From Bdellovibrionales bacterium (GTDB lineage Bacteria > Bdellovibrionota_C > UBA2361 > SZUA-149 > JAGRAN01): 45,154 bases of DNA. Numbering within the stretch: position 1 is the stretch's first letter; every line of letters begins with the position of its first letter. Below are positions 25,916 to 34,826 of the stretch, one piece after another. The position numbers were made by a program, and so were the translations under genes. Location of the stretch: positions 1 through 45,154 of the forward strand of contig JAGRAN010000037.1 of the NCBI GenBank assembly GCA_020434585.1. The letters are read 5' to 3'. The notes beneath the pieces are model-generated. The model did no database searches. It worked only from the letters and a program-made list of their open reading frames with translations, and was not told the DNA's origin.

Positions 25916-27181
25916 ATGAATCCCAAAGCGGCAATTCTTTCTATCGGCGGCGAAATCCTGGACGGTCGAATTCAGGATACCAACGCGAACAGGTTTATTC
26001 GCGCACTTAATACAATCGATATTCCAGTCGTCAACATCCTGAGCTGTCCGGATGACATCATTCAAATTAACGATTCCCTGCGCTTCCTTTTTTTAAACTG
26101 CGATATTGTCTTAACGTGCGGCGGCCTAGGCCCGACCACCGACGACTTAACGCGCGAAGCAGTAGCAGAATTCACTGGCGGCAATCTCGAACTGAACAGC
26201 ACTGCTGAAAACGCTTTATCCGCTTACTTCGAAAGAAAGCAGCGACGCTTTGACGAAACAAACCGCAAACAGGCTTACATTCCTTCGGGATCGCAATTAA
26301 TTAATAATGAAATCGGCTCCGCTCCAGGATTCAGCATTAACCATAACGGTAAACTTATTGTTTCGCTTCCCGGCGTGCCGCGTGAGCTTTCGTTAATGCT
26401 AAAAGACAGCGTGCTGCCACTGCTTCTCTCGCTCTACCCGGACAAGCAGCCACTGCATTCGGAAATCCTGCGCCTGTTCGGACTCCCCGAAGCTGCAGTC
26501 GGAGGAATCATCGAGAGAGCTTCGCTAAAGCCTTCGACTAAGGTTTCATACCGCGCAACTTTTCCCGAAATACAGCTGCGGCTGTTAAGCAGCTCCTCAG
26601 CCGAAGTGCAAGAAGCCGCGAAGATTGCTGCGCGAGAAATCGGCGAAGAATATGTTTTCTCACGCTCACTCGACGAGTCGTTTCCTGCGGTATTACATCG
26701 GCTGGCAGTCGAAAGTGGTTCAACTATTGCTGTAGCTGAGTCATGCACCGGGGGCATGCTTGGTTCGCTGCTTACGCAAAATTCTGGCTCTTCAGCCTTC
26801 TTCCATGGTGGAGTGATAAGCTACAGCAACGAATTAAAACAAATCCTCCTCGGTGTTAAGAATAAAACGCTCTCCCAATTCGGCGCGGTCAGTCATCAGA
26901 CTGCGAGGGAGATGGCACGGGGCGCACGGACAAATGCTCGCACCGCTATAGGCGTATCGATCTCCGGCATCGCTGGCCCAGATGGGGGAAGTGAAGAAAA
27001 GCCGGTAGGAACATTCTACGTCGGACATTCTACTGAAGCGGAAACGGTGTCATACCGTTTTTTCTTTAGCGGAGAACGTGAAGCTATTCGTAGATTTGCA
27101 GCATTTGCGGCTATGGACACGATGCGGCGACATCTATTGTCCCTGCCAATACATGCTAAAGAGCAGGAAAATGAAGACTAA
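25916..27181 (+). CDS. cinA: CinA-like nicotinamide-nucleotide amidase/competence-damage family protein
   Basis: A 421-residue two-domain CinA. The N-terminal molybdopterin-binding-like domain (about 1-170) shows ILSIGGEILDGRIQDTNA and TCGGLGPTTDDLTREA. The C-terminal amidase domain (about 255-415) shows the catalytic VAESCTGGML motif, GGVISYSNELK, GAVSHQTAREMA and VSISGIAGPDGG. The C-terminal domain deamidates NMN in pyridine-nucleotide recycling. Its end overlaps the next gene by 11 bases, consistent with an operon starting at the sulfurtransferase. Confidence 0.93.
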   Translation: MNPKAAILSIGGEILDGRIQDTNANRFIRALNTIDIPVVNILSCPDDIIQINDSLRFLFLNCDIVLTCGGLGPTTDDLTREAVAEFTGGNLELNSTAENALSAYFERKQRRFDETNRKQAYIPSGSQLINNEIGSAPGFSINHNGKLIVSLPGVPRELSLMLKDSVLPLLLSLYPDKQPLHSEILRLFGLPEAAVGGIIERASLKPSTKVSYRATFPEIQLRLLSSSSAEVQEAAKIAAREIGEEYVFSRSLDESFPAVLHRLAVESGSTIAVAESCTGGMLGSLLTQNSGSSAFFHGGVISYSNELKQILLGVKNKTLSQFGAVSHQTAREMARGARTNARTAIGVSISGIAGPDGGSEEKPVGTFYVGHSTEAETVSYRFFFSGEREAIRRFAAFAAMDTMRRHLLSLPIHAKEQENED

Positions 27182-28316
27182 GCTGAAGCCCCTTGCTGGT
27201 AAGACGCTGTTGATTCTAGCACTGCTTGCGGGCGCAATGTTTTATCTCCGGCCCGGAGCGCTCTCTGCAGATGAGCTAAAAAGACAGATAAAACTTCCTC
27301 CAGGATTTAAGATTGAGTACTTTGCTCGCTCATTGCCGGGAGCACGGTCGATGGCCAGAGGCGATCAGGGAACTGTTTTTGTTGGCACTCGATCGACCAA
27401 CAAACTTTTCGCCGTTAAAGACACAAACGGCGATCATTTCGCCGACAAAGTTTTCGTCATCAGCGATAAATTGGAAGGCCCAAATGGGGTTGCGTTCAAG
27501 GACGGCAGCTTATATGTGGCCCAAACAAACCGCATTCTTCGCTTCGACGATATCGAGAATCGACTTTCTAACCCCCCGCAGCCTGTAGTGGTCAACGATT
27601 CGTATCCTACGGACTCACATCACGGGTGGAAGTATATCGGCTTTGGACCAGACGGCTACTTGTATGTGCCTGTAGGAGCTCCTTGCAATATCTGCAAAAA
27701 GGACGACGAGCGCTACGCATCAATTACTAGAATGAAACCGGATGGATCTGAAGTTGAAGTCTTTGCGCACGGAATAAGAAATTCTGTTGGATTCGACTGG
27801 CATCCAGATACAAAAGAACTTTGGTTCACTGATAATGGACGGGACTGGCTTGGCGATGATCTTCCTCCATGCGAGCTAAATCGCGCGCCGAAAGCTGGGA
27901 TGAACTTTGGATTCCCCTACTGCCACGGAAAAGGCATCAAGGATCCAGAATTCGGAGATTTGCACTCATGCACCGAATTCACTCCGCCTGAACAAGAGCT
28001 GGGCCCTCACGTAGCGCCTCTTGGAATGCGCTTCTACACGGGCGAAATGTTCCCGAAGGAGTATCACGGACAAATTTTCATTGCTGAACATGGCTCGTGG
28101 AATCGCAGCGAGCGCATCGGTTACCGAATCACAAAAGTCACATTGCAAAACGGCGCAGCGGCTGCTTACGAAGTTTTTGCCAGCGGCTGGCTTGAAGAAA
28201 ATCAGAAGGTTCGGGGCCGGCCCGTAGACCTTTTGATCTTGCCCGATGGCTCCATGCTAGTTTCGGACGACTATGCCGGAGCCCTGTACCGCATTAGCTA
28301 TAGTGCGCCTCAGTAG
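27171..28316 (+). CDS. Exported PQQ-type sugar/sorbosone dehydrogenase-like beta-propeller
   Basis: About 381 residues with an N-terminal signal/anchor (GKTLLILALLAGAMFYL). The body resembles soluble aldose/sorbosone dehydrogenases: LPPGFKIEYFARSLPGAR, then DGSLYVAQTNRILRF, HHGWKYIGFGPDGYLYVPVG, FAHGIRNSVGFDWHP and WFTDNGRDWLGDDLPP, with IFIAEHGSWNR and RGRPVDLLILPDGSMLVSDD towards the end. Several cysteine pairs (for example CNICKK) suit a periplasmic enzyme. ATG 27171 with AGGAAA directly ahead is chosen because it begins the signal peptide; longer starts lie inside cinA. Cofactor and sugar are unproven. Confidence 0.85.
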   Translation: MKTKLKPLAGKTLLILALLAGAMFYLRPGALSADELKRQIKLPPGFKIEYFARSLPGARSMARGDQGTVFVGTRSTNKLFAVKDTNGDHFADKVFVISDKLEGPNGVAFKDGSLYVAQTNRILRFDDIENRLSNPPQPVVVNDSYPTDSHHGWKYIGFGPDGYLYVPVGAPCNICKKDDERYASITRMKPDGSEVEVFAHGIRNSVGFDWHPDTKELWFTDNGRDWLGDDLPPCELNRAPKAGMNFGFPYCHGKGIKDPEFGDLHSCTEFTPPEQELGPHVAPLGMRFYTGEMFPKEYHGQIFIAEHGSWNRSERIGYRITKVTLQNGAAAAYEVFASGWLEENQKVRGRPVDLLILPDGSMLVSDDYAGALYRISYSAPQ

Positions 28317-28440
28317 GCTAAGTCCCTACAATCACGAACTTATTCTCCACTTAATCTCGCTCCAAAGTCTAAATTTTTGTCCTAAGACGGCCGATAAAGA
28401 CTTGTAGACCTGCACTAGAGAAGCGCCGCTTAAAGTTTTG

Positions 28441-28947
28441 ATGAAATTTAATCTCGGTTCACAACGTAAATACGCAATAATACTGAAAGGGCTTACGGCG
28501 AATTGTAATCGTCGAGAGCTGGTTATCGCTGTTGCAAGACAGCTGCGAATTAGGCCTTCCGAGGCAGCGGCCATGATTAAGCAGGCGCCAGTTAGGATTT
28601 TAGAGCACAAGCGGCGGGGTAGGCTCATTCCTTTTGCCAGAACTTTAAAACAGCACGGAGCCAAAGTTCTGCTGCGTGAAGTAGACGATGTTTCAGTGCA
28701 GCAACACGAGCCAGTCGAACAACCGAAACCTGCCCCTCAAGCAGAAGCGACGCACGCTTCCCACGTCGCAAGCGATCCACTAGAAAATTTTCTGTCCGAC
28801 TTAAAAGATTTAAATCTAATTTCGCCTGAATGTGAAATTGATGGGGACGAAGAAGCTGAAGCTGCTTTGTACGAAGAAATTCGCGCTACGCGAAAATCTA
28901 AATCTAGCAAAGACGAAGACAATAACGAACCAGCATTGAAGTTATAA
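28441..28947 (+). CDS. Hypothetical protein with L7/L12 C-terminal-like domain and acidic tail
   Basis: A 168-residue protein with no known name. Residues about 10-80 follow the pattern of the ribosomal L7/L12 C-terminal domain: strand YAIILKGLTAN, helix RRELVIAVARQLR, then RPSEAAAMIKQAP resembling the LKEAKxLVExxP helix, helix FARTLKQHGA and strand KVLLREV. It is followed by a Pro/Gln/Ala linker and an acidic C-terminus (EIDGDEEAEAALYEE). Such domains occur in proteins that bind other partners, so an adaptor role is likely by inference. It lies 18 bases before the second HDOD-like gene and is probably cotranscribed with it. Confidence 0.55.
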   Translation: MKFNLGSQRKYAIILKGLTANCNRRELVIAVARQLRIRPSEAAAMIKQAPVRILEHKRRGRLIPFARTLKQHGAKVLLREVDDVSVQQHEPVEQPKPAPQAEATHASHVASDPLENFLSDLKDLNLISPECEIDGDEEAEAALYEEIRATRKSKSSKDEDNNEPALKL

Positions 28948-28964
28948 CGGTTACTCGTTTGGCT

Positions 28965-30404
28965 ATGGATTTAAATTCTCCGCTTAACCGCAACGAACAG
29001 TTCCGCAAAGTGTGGAACGCGGTACATCAGTCTTGGATGCCGGCAAATCCGGCATTTCTTGAACGGCTCACAGCTGAGCTCGATCGCGGTGTTTATGACA
29101 AAGACATCAACTCCCTTGTCGACGAAATTCGAACCGATATTTCGCTGTTTTCATACTGCGTCAAAGCGCTCAAGGACGTTGTAAGCGACACCCCATTCGA
29201 ACATGATCCAGACAGCTTTTTGCGCAGAACAAGCATTGAACAGCTTAAGCAGGTCATCTCTGAAATGAAAGATGGAGTGCAGCACTCCAGGTTCAATGAG
29301 ATGGACTCAGCTCAAGCAGCGCGGCTGCAAGAGGCAATGATTAGCGCCAGCGTAGCAGAGAAGATTTCCGACGAAGTAGGACTCGGCGCCGGCTTAGGTT
29401 TTAGCACTGGGATAATGCGCCAGTTAGGCCTCGCACTAATTTCCTGGAACTACCCCCACGTGTATGCCCGCGCTGCGGCGAAGGCTCAATCGGCGGACGA
29501 ACTTGAAGATTTAATATCCCGAACACTCGGCTTTCGCCCTTCGCTGATCGGAATTGTGCTCGCGAAGAAGTGGTGCTTGCCACGTATTCAACGCGCCGCT
29601 CTGGGAGACACTTCTTCGCTACGGGAGCTGCCTCCAGAGGAAGCCGAGCAAATAGAACGCATGGCTTCGGAGCTTGAGACAATCTGCAGCATCGGCGAGG
29701 CACTTGCGCGCGCCAGCAATCCCGAAGCGTACCCCACTGCACGAGACGACTGGAACCACGCTCGGCGAGAAATTGAACGACGACTCGGCCGCCTTGGAAT
29801 GGATCGCATCAAGAAGAGCCTAGTCGCGAATTGCAGGCAGTATATTCGACATGCGCCGCATTCTTTCAGCAAGGATATTATCGAAAAGATCGACCGCCGT
29901 CCCGAAGTGCTTAGCGGCGCTGACCTATTTTCCCAAAACAAATATATTCGTGCATGTACTCCTGATGTTCAGCGAATGTTGAAAAAGTTGTACGAGAACT
30001 TGGATAGCCAGACTATTTCAAAGGAAAACGTACGCCTTCTTACCTCAACAATAATGCCGGCTGCGGGTTTCTCGTCTGGTTGTGTTTTTGTATACGATCC
30101 CGAGAAACGCTCACTCGTTCCGCGCGCACCGGTTGGAGGTGTTACGCTTGATCACTACTCGGAAATTGATTGCTCACCGATAGCTAAAGAGCGTCCGCTA
30201 GTTGTTAAAGCATTCGAATCCAACGAAGTAATTGTCTCAGAAGACGCATGGAGCAGTGACGACTCTACCGCCTACGGTGCAGCCTACGGTAGGATTCAGC
30301 GCGCCGGAGTATTGCTACTCAACACCCGATCGGTCAGTCATAACGCACTGCTGGTTTTCTCCGCCTTAAATCAAGCACTAATTGATTGCCTAAAACTGAA
30401 GTAA
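28965..30404 (+). CDS. Degenerate HDOD-like protein with C-terminal GAF-like region (paralog 2)
   Basis: About 479 residues and a paralog of the 20345-21883 product. Shared landmarks: KVWNAVHQSWMPANPAF near the N-terminus, GIMRQLGLALISWNYPHVYARA in the middle, a central pair of helices (GEALARASNPEAYP matching a SGEPESYP segment in the other), and MPAAGFSSGCVFVYDP in the C-terminal GAF-like part. The HD residues expected in true HD enzymes are absent. ATG 28965 is chosen over TTG 28959. Together with the L7/L12-like gene it may form a small signalling unit; this is inference. Confidence 0.6.
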   Translation: MDLNSPLNRNEQFRKVWNAVHQSWMPANPAFLERLTAELDRGVYDKDINSLVDEIRTDISLFSYCVKALKDVVSDTPFEHDPDSFLRRTSIEQLKQVISEMKDGVQHSRFNEMDSAQAARLQEAMISASVAEKISDEVGLGAGLGFSTGIMRQLGLALISWNYPHVYARAAAKAQSADELEDLISRTLGFRPSLIGIVLAKKWCLPRIQRAALGDTSSLRELPPEEAEQIERMASELETICSIGEALARASNPEAYPTARDDWNHARREIERRLGRLGMDRIKKSLVANCRQYIRHAPHSFSKDIIEKIDRRPEVLSGADLFSQNKYIRACTPDVQRMLKKLYENLDSQTISKENVRLLTSTIMPAAGFSSGCVFVYDPEKRSLVPRAPVGGVTLDHYSEIDCSPIAKERPLVVKAFESNEVIVSEDAWSSDDSTAYGAAYGRIQRAGVLLLNTRSVSHNALLVFSALNQALIDCLKLK

Positions 30405-30510
30405 GCAAAGCGGCAAATCTCCCGCTTTATGCTGCAACCTTGCCTAATTCGTGACATGATTACTGGGTCAGGAACCATTGAAACATCGTTACGAATGAGG
30501 AGTTGAAGCA

Positions 30511-31869
30511 ATGCAAAATCGGATACTGCGAAAAATATCTGGTTGGGTAGCAGTGATTCCCTTCCTATTAACTTCTAGCACTGCTTTTGGTGCCGGATTC
30601 GAACTTCAAGAACAGAGCGGTATCGGGCTCGGAACTGCGTTCGCCGGAATGTCAACTGGCTTTGGTGACGGCAGTGAATCCTTTTGGAACCCCGCTGCGC
30701 TGACTCAGCTAGACGGCTCGACAGCTACTTTCGTCGGACACGTCATTGTCCCTTCGACTAAATTTACGAACGAAGGATCAAGTTATCCCGCACTCGGTGG
30801 AATTCCGCTCTCAGGCGGAGACGGTGGTGACGGCGGAGAAGCCGCATTCGTCCCGAACATTTACTTTGCCCACGAAGTAGTTCCCGACAAGCTATTCTTT
30901 GGCCTCGGGATTAACACACCGTTTGGTCTTTCAACTAAGTGGGACGACGGCTGGGTCGGACGCTACCACGCCCTCGAGTCAACGCTGACCACGATCAACA
31001 TCAACCCGACCGTCGCTTACGCAATAAACGATATGATTTCGATCGGTGCTGGTGCTTCGGTCATGTACGTAGATGCGAAACTGACAAACGCCGTTGATTT
31101 CGGCACGATAGGCTTAGCTAACTTGCCGCCGGCAGTTTCCGGGCAACTCGGGCTTAGACCTCAATCGGCTGATGGAACCGCAAAGCTAGAAGGAGATGAC
31201 TGGGCTGCAGGTGCCAATGCCGGTGTATTACTTACTCCAACTGAAGAGCTCAAGATTGGTTTGGGCTGGCGTTCGCAAGTTAAGACTCGCGTCAGAGGAG
31301 ACGCTACCTTCGACGTTCCCGCAAACGCTCAAGCGCTCACCATGACAGGTTCATTCATTGATACTCCTGCCCAGGCAGCGATAACCCTGCCGCAGTCAGC
31401 TTCGGCGGGCTTCCACTACGCGATCACCGACATGATCGGCATAGCGGCAGATGCACGATGGGTAGAGTGGTCAAAATTCGACGAACTTCGCGTAGAGTTT
31501 GATTCGAGCCAACCGGACTCAGTCGTAGATGAGAGTTGGGACGACTCATGGCGATATGCGTTTGGTGTGGATATCCACCCGTCGGATGAGCTTGCCGTAT
31601 TGCTCGGTTATGCTTTTGAGGAAACTCCAATTCCTGACCCAGAGCACCGAACCCCGCGTATCCCCGACTTGGAGCGCCACTGGTTCACTGCTGGAGTCTC
31701 TTATCAACTAACGGATAGTCTGAATCTGAGTGTAAGCTACGCATACATTCTTACAGACGAAGATAAGAGCAACATCCTTGGACCGACTGGAGACAACTTC
31801 GCTGGTTCATATGACGGCGACGTGAATATTATTTCCGGTCAGCTGACTTGGAACATGAATTTGTCTTAA
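30511..31869 (+). CDS. fadL: FadL-family outer membrane fatty-acid transporter
   Basis: Long-chain fatty-acid channel of the outer membrane. A signal peptide (about 1-28, ending at STAFGA) is followed by the FadL N-terminal hatch signature GFELQEQSGIGLGTAFAG and ESFWNPAALTQL. The rest is a 14-strand-type barrel with alternating residues, including GLGINTPFGLSTKW and the C-terminal strands LNLSVSYAYIL and the terminal aromatic-poor strand LTWNMNLS. 452 residues fits the family. GAGGAG lies about 9 bases ahead of the ATG. A strong terminator follows at 31892, and the convergent fadD adds the matching CoA ligase. Confidence 0.92.
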   Translation: MQNRILRKISGWVAVIPFLLTSSTAFGAGFELQEQSGIGLGTAFAGMSTGFGDGSESFWNPAALTQLDGSTATFVGHVIVPSTKFTNEGSSYPALGGIPLSGGDGGDGGEAAFVPNIYFAHEVVPDKLFFGLGINTPFGLSTKWDDGWVGRYHALESTLTTININPTVAYAINDMISIGAGASVMYVDAKLTNAVDFGTIGLANLPPAVSGQLGLRPQSADGTAKLEGDDWAAGANAGVLLTPTEELKIGLGWRSQVKTRVRGDATFDVPANAQALTMTGSFIDTPAQAAITLPQSASAGFHYAITDMIGIAADARWVEWSKFDELRVEFDSSQPDSVVDESWDDSWRYAFGVDIHPSDELAVLLGYAFEETPIPDPEHRTPRIPDLERHWFTAGVSYQLTDSLNLSVSYAYILTDEDKSNILGPTGDNFAGSYDGDVNIISGQLTWNMNLS

Positions 31870-31891
31870 AGCAAAGGCAAAGCTAACCAAT

Positions 31892-31920
31892 AAAAAACGG
31901 GGCCTGTGGCCCCGTTTTTT
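31892..31920. terminator. Bidirectional intrinsic terminator between fadL and fadD
   Basis: A perfect 13-position stem (31892-31904 with 31908-31920, three-base loop TGT) has A6 on the left and T6 on the right, so it can end both the rightward fadL and the leftward fadD transcripts. This is the clearest terminator in the window. Confidence 0.93.
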
Positions 31921-31936
31921 ATTTCTGCGCAATCTA

Positions 31937-33811
31937 CTACTTGTACATCGAATCAATCAATTCTTTGTAATTCTTTTCGACAAGATTTCGTTTGATTTTA
32001 AACGTTGGAGTCAAATAGCCGTTCTCGACGCTAAAGTCTTCGGGAAGAATCGACACTGATTTTACCGTCTCGTAGCTGGCCAACTGAGTGTTTTGGCGCT
32101 CAACGTCTTCCCAAATCAACTGACGCAGTTTTTCATTTTTATGAATTTCGTCGAGCCTAGTTATCCCCTGCTTCTTCGCCCAGTTCTTCACAAATTCCAT
32201 ATCCAAAGTAACAAGAGCGACACAATACTTGCGACCATCACCGACTAAGACGGCCTGCGAAACAAATTTGCTGCTCTTGATGCCCTCTTCGATATCATGA
32301 GGTGCGATATTTTTGCCGCCCGACGTGACAATAATCTCCTTCTTGCGGCCTTCAATCGCCAGGAAGCCGTTTGCATCGACCGAGCCGATGTCTCCCGTAT
32401 GAAACCAGCCTTCACTATCCCACGACTTGTTCGTCGCGGCCTCTCGATTGTGATAGCCCAGGGCGATGTTCGGACCGCGATATAGTATTTCACCATCTTC
32501 AGCGATTCGAAGTTCAATGTCATCATCTAGAACCGGGCCGACAGTACCTATTTTTTTGTGGCCAAGCCGATTTACGTTTGTCGCGACACAAGTTTCTGTC
32601 AGGCCGTAACCTTCAAGTGTTTCGATGCCCAGTGCATCGAAAAATTCTGCGACTTCAACTGGGAGCTTAGCCCCGCCGCTCAACGCGAATACAAATTTAG
32701 GTCCAAATAGCGCCTCCTTGATTTTCTTTCGAAGTCCGGTGGTGCCTTTGTACACGATCTGAACCATCGAGCCGGGCATCTCGCGACGCTTAAGAGCTTT
32801 ATAATGTTCCCTGGCAGCCCAAAGTGTTGCGCCAATTATTTTGCCCTTCAGCCCGGCTTCAGCCTTAGCCTCTACGCCGGCCCGCATTTTCTCGAGTAAA
32901 CGCGGGACAACGGGAATTACGGTAGACTGGCTTTCAGCAATGTCGCGCGTCACCGACTTCGGATCAATCTTTGAAGTTTTTCGATCCCATACTCCTGCGA
33001 AATTTAGCGCCGACGGCGTTAAGAACCCAAGATAACCAACCAGTTTGGCGAATGAGTGGGCAAGCGGAAGGAACAGCATAATGTAGCTGGTCTCATTGAC
33101 CATACCCGACTTCCAGGCCTGTCTTACGTTTGATAGGTGGTTGCCGTGAGTCTGCACAACCCCTTTTGGCGGCCCAGTAGTTCCCGAGGTGTAAACAAAC
33201 GAGGCGACGGTATCGCGCGTTACTCCACCGAAGTCATCAGGCCGCGGGGCCTCTGCTCCGTTAACAATATCTTTAAAAGAATCGATCAGCTCATTTTGGT
33301 CGCAGTCTTCAAAGCAGATAATTTTAGCAACTTCGACAGATGCCTCTCGCTCCTTCCGCTCTTCAGTAGCCGGCATTTTCCACTGACGGCTGCGAATTTC
33401 GAGCAATTTATCGACTTGCTCCTGATTTTCCGCAAAGACTATCTCGGCACCTGAATCGAAAAGAATATAAGCGATATCGTGCGCCAGTAGAGACTGATAA
33501 ACAGATGTTACTAGTCCGCCGCAGGCAAGTATCGCAATATCAGCCTCCATCCATTCCGGTCTCGAACCTGAAAGGATTGCGACTTTTGTTCCAGCTTGCA
33601 CGCCTATCGATTTTAAATACGCGACGAGTTTGTTAACTCGGCCTTCACTCTCTGCATACGTAGTCTGCTGCCAGTCTCTGACACCGTTTAATTTGTCGAT
33701 ATCACTTAGAGTCGGCTGCCGATAAAGCACCCGCGAAGGATCAGCCGCAGCAAGTTCGTAGAACGCTTCTGCAATGCTTTGGTATGAATCTATCTGCGCA
33801 ACGAAGTTCAT
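31937..33811 (-). CDS. fadD: Long-chain fatty-acid-CoA ligase (AMP-binding)
   Basis: Activates fatty acids to acyl-CoA via acyl-AMP. The 624-residue protein carries the AMP-binding P-loop VYTSGTTGPPKGVV (about residue 205), GYGLTETCVATN, GEILYRGPNIALGYHN, GWFHTGDIGSVD and GRKKEIIVTSGGKNIAP. Length and the internal insertion place it with FadD15/long-chain ACSL enzymes. ATG 33811 is the start: AGAGGGGG lies about 7 bases upstream, and the 19-residue extension from a GTG/other codon upstream is not conserved. It converges on fadL and is divergent from the dienoyl-CoA reductase gene, forming a fatty-acid use cluster. Confidence 0.93.
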   Translation of the reverse strand: MNFVAQIDSYQSIAEAFYELAAADPSRVLYRQPTLSDIDKLNGVRDWQQTTYAESEGRVNKLVAYLKSIGVQAGTKVAILSGSRPEWMEADIAILACGGLVTSVYQSLLAHDIAYILFDSGAEIVFAENQEQVDKLLEIRSRQWKMPATEERKEREASVEVAKIICFEDCDQNELIDSFKDIVNGAEAPRPDDFGGVTRDTVASFVYTSGTTGPPKGVVQTHGNHLSNVRQAWKSGMVNETSYIMLFLPLAHSFAKLVGYLGFLTPSALNFAGVWDRKTSKIDPKSVTRDIAESQSTVIPVVPRLLEKMRAGVEAKAEAGLKGKIIGATLWAAREHYKALKRREMPGSMVQIVYKGTTGLRKKIKEALFGPKFVFALSGGAKLPVEVAEFFDALGIETLEGYGLTETCVATNVNRLGHKKIGTVGPVLDDDIELRIAEDGEILYRGPNIALGYHNREAATNKSWDSEGWFHTGDIGSVDANGFLAIEGRKKEIIVTSGGKNIAPHDIEEGIKSSKFVSQAVLVGDGRKYCVALVTLDMEFVKNWAKKQGITRLDEIHKNEKLRQLIWEDVERQNTQLASYETVKSVSILPEDFSVENGYLTPTFKIKRNLVEKNYKELIDSMYK

Positions 33812-33961
33812 AGCTATCCCCCTCTTTCCCCGACAAAGCGTGTCACGCAATATTCTAGTGCAACGCACTACATCAACACAACGAATTCAGGTATAGATTA
33901 CGGCGAAGCGTAAATTTCGCTTGTCCCTTATTTTCACTAAATTAATATGAAGTGAGGCGCG

Positions 33962-34813
33962 ATGCTTGCTGAAGATTCTCTGAAAAACAAAGTCGTTCTG
34001 GTTACCGGAGGTGGAAGTGGCCTTGGCTTGTCGATGGCCCAGCGTTTTGCCACCCTCGGTGCAGACATTGCGATATGCGGAAGAAATAAAGATAAACTGC
34101 AGGACGCAGTCAAATCACTCTCTGCTCACGGCACTTCCGTAAGGTCTTACCAATGCGACGTGCGAGAATATGACGATGTCGGAAAGATGGTCGAGCAAAT
34201 CGTAAAGGATTTTGGCAAACTCGATTCTCTCGTAAACAATGCAGCTGGCAACTTTTTCTGCACCTCAGAAGATCTAACTCCAAACGGATTTAAGACAGTA
34301 GTCGATATCGTTCTTCATGGAACCTTTAACTGCACGCAGCATTTCGGCAAACAGTGTATCGATTCAGGACGACCAGGCGCGGTCATCAGCATAGTAACAA
34401 CTTACATCAATACAGGATCGGCGTTTGTGCTCCCATCAGCTTGCGCGAAGGCCGGAGTTCAGGCCTTAACGACTTCACTAGCTTACGAATGGGCACCTTA
34501 CGGAATCAGGTTGAACTCCATTGCGCCCGGCCCCTTCCCCACTAAAGGCGCGTGGAGCAGATTAATGCCCGACGGCGACTTCGAGGAGAAGTTTAAAAAA
34601 CGTCATCCCATGGGTCGCTTCGGTGAGCCGGAAGAATTGGCAGAACTCGCATCATTTCTGCTTTCCGATTCCGCTGCCTATATTAACGGCGAGTGCGTAA
34701 CGATCGATGGCGGACAACAGCTAGAAGGTGGCCAGTTTAATTTTATTGCTCGGATGATGCCTCGCAAACAGCTCAAGCAGCTCTTTCAGGCAATGAAAGC
34801 GAAAGGCGCATAG
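33962..34813 (+). CDS. SDR-type 2,4-dienoyl-CoA reductase
   Basis: Reduces 2,4-dienoyl-CoA with NADPH during beta-oxidation of unsaturated fatty acids. The 283-residue protein has the Rossmann motif TGGGSGLG and NNAAGNFFCTSEDLTPNGF, typical of mammalian-type dienoyl-CoA reductases. The usual SDR Y-x-x-x-K is absent (a Ser stands at the Tyr place in PSACAK), but Tyr148 lies exactly 15 residues before Lys163, the same spacing as the catalytic Tyr and Lys of mitochondrial DECR1, and PTKGAWSRLMPDGDFEEKF also parallels that enzyme. GAGG is close to the ATG. It is followed after 13 bases by the thioesterase-like gene. Confidence 0.82.
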   Translation: MLAEDSLKNKVVLVTGGGSGLGLSMAQRFATLGADIAICGRNKDKLQDAVKSLSAHGTSVRSYQCDVREYDDVGKMVEQIVKDFGKLDSLVNNAAGNFFCTSEDLTPNGFKTVVDIVLHGTFNCTQHFGKQCIDSGRPGAVISIVTTYINTGSAFVLPSACAKAGVQALTTSLAYEWAPYGIRLNSIAPGPFPTKGAWSRLMPDGDFEEKFKKRHPMGRFGEPEELAELASFLLSDSAAYINGECVTIDGGQQLEGGQFNFIARMMPRKQLKQLFQAMKAKGA

Positions 34814-34826
34814 CGAACTGCCGGCC

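Noticed and set aside
33812-33868. Longer fadD N-terminus of 19 extra residues
   Set aside because: AGAGGGGG just ahead of ATG 33811 marks the start, and the extra residues (Arg/Cys-rich) do not fit the family.
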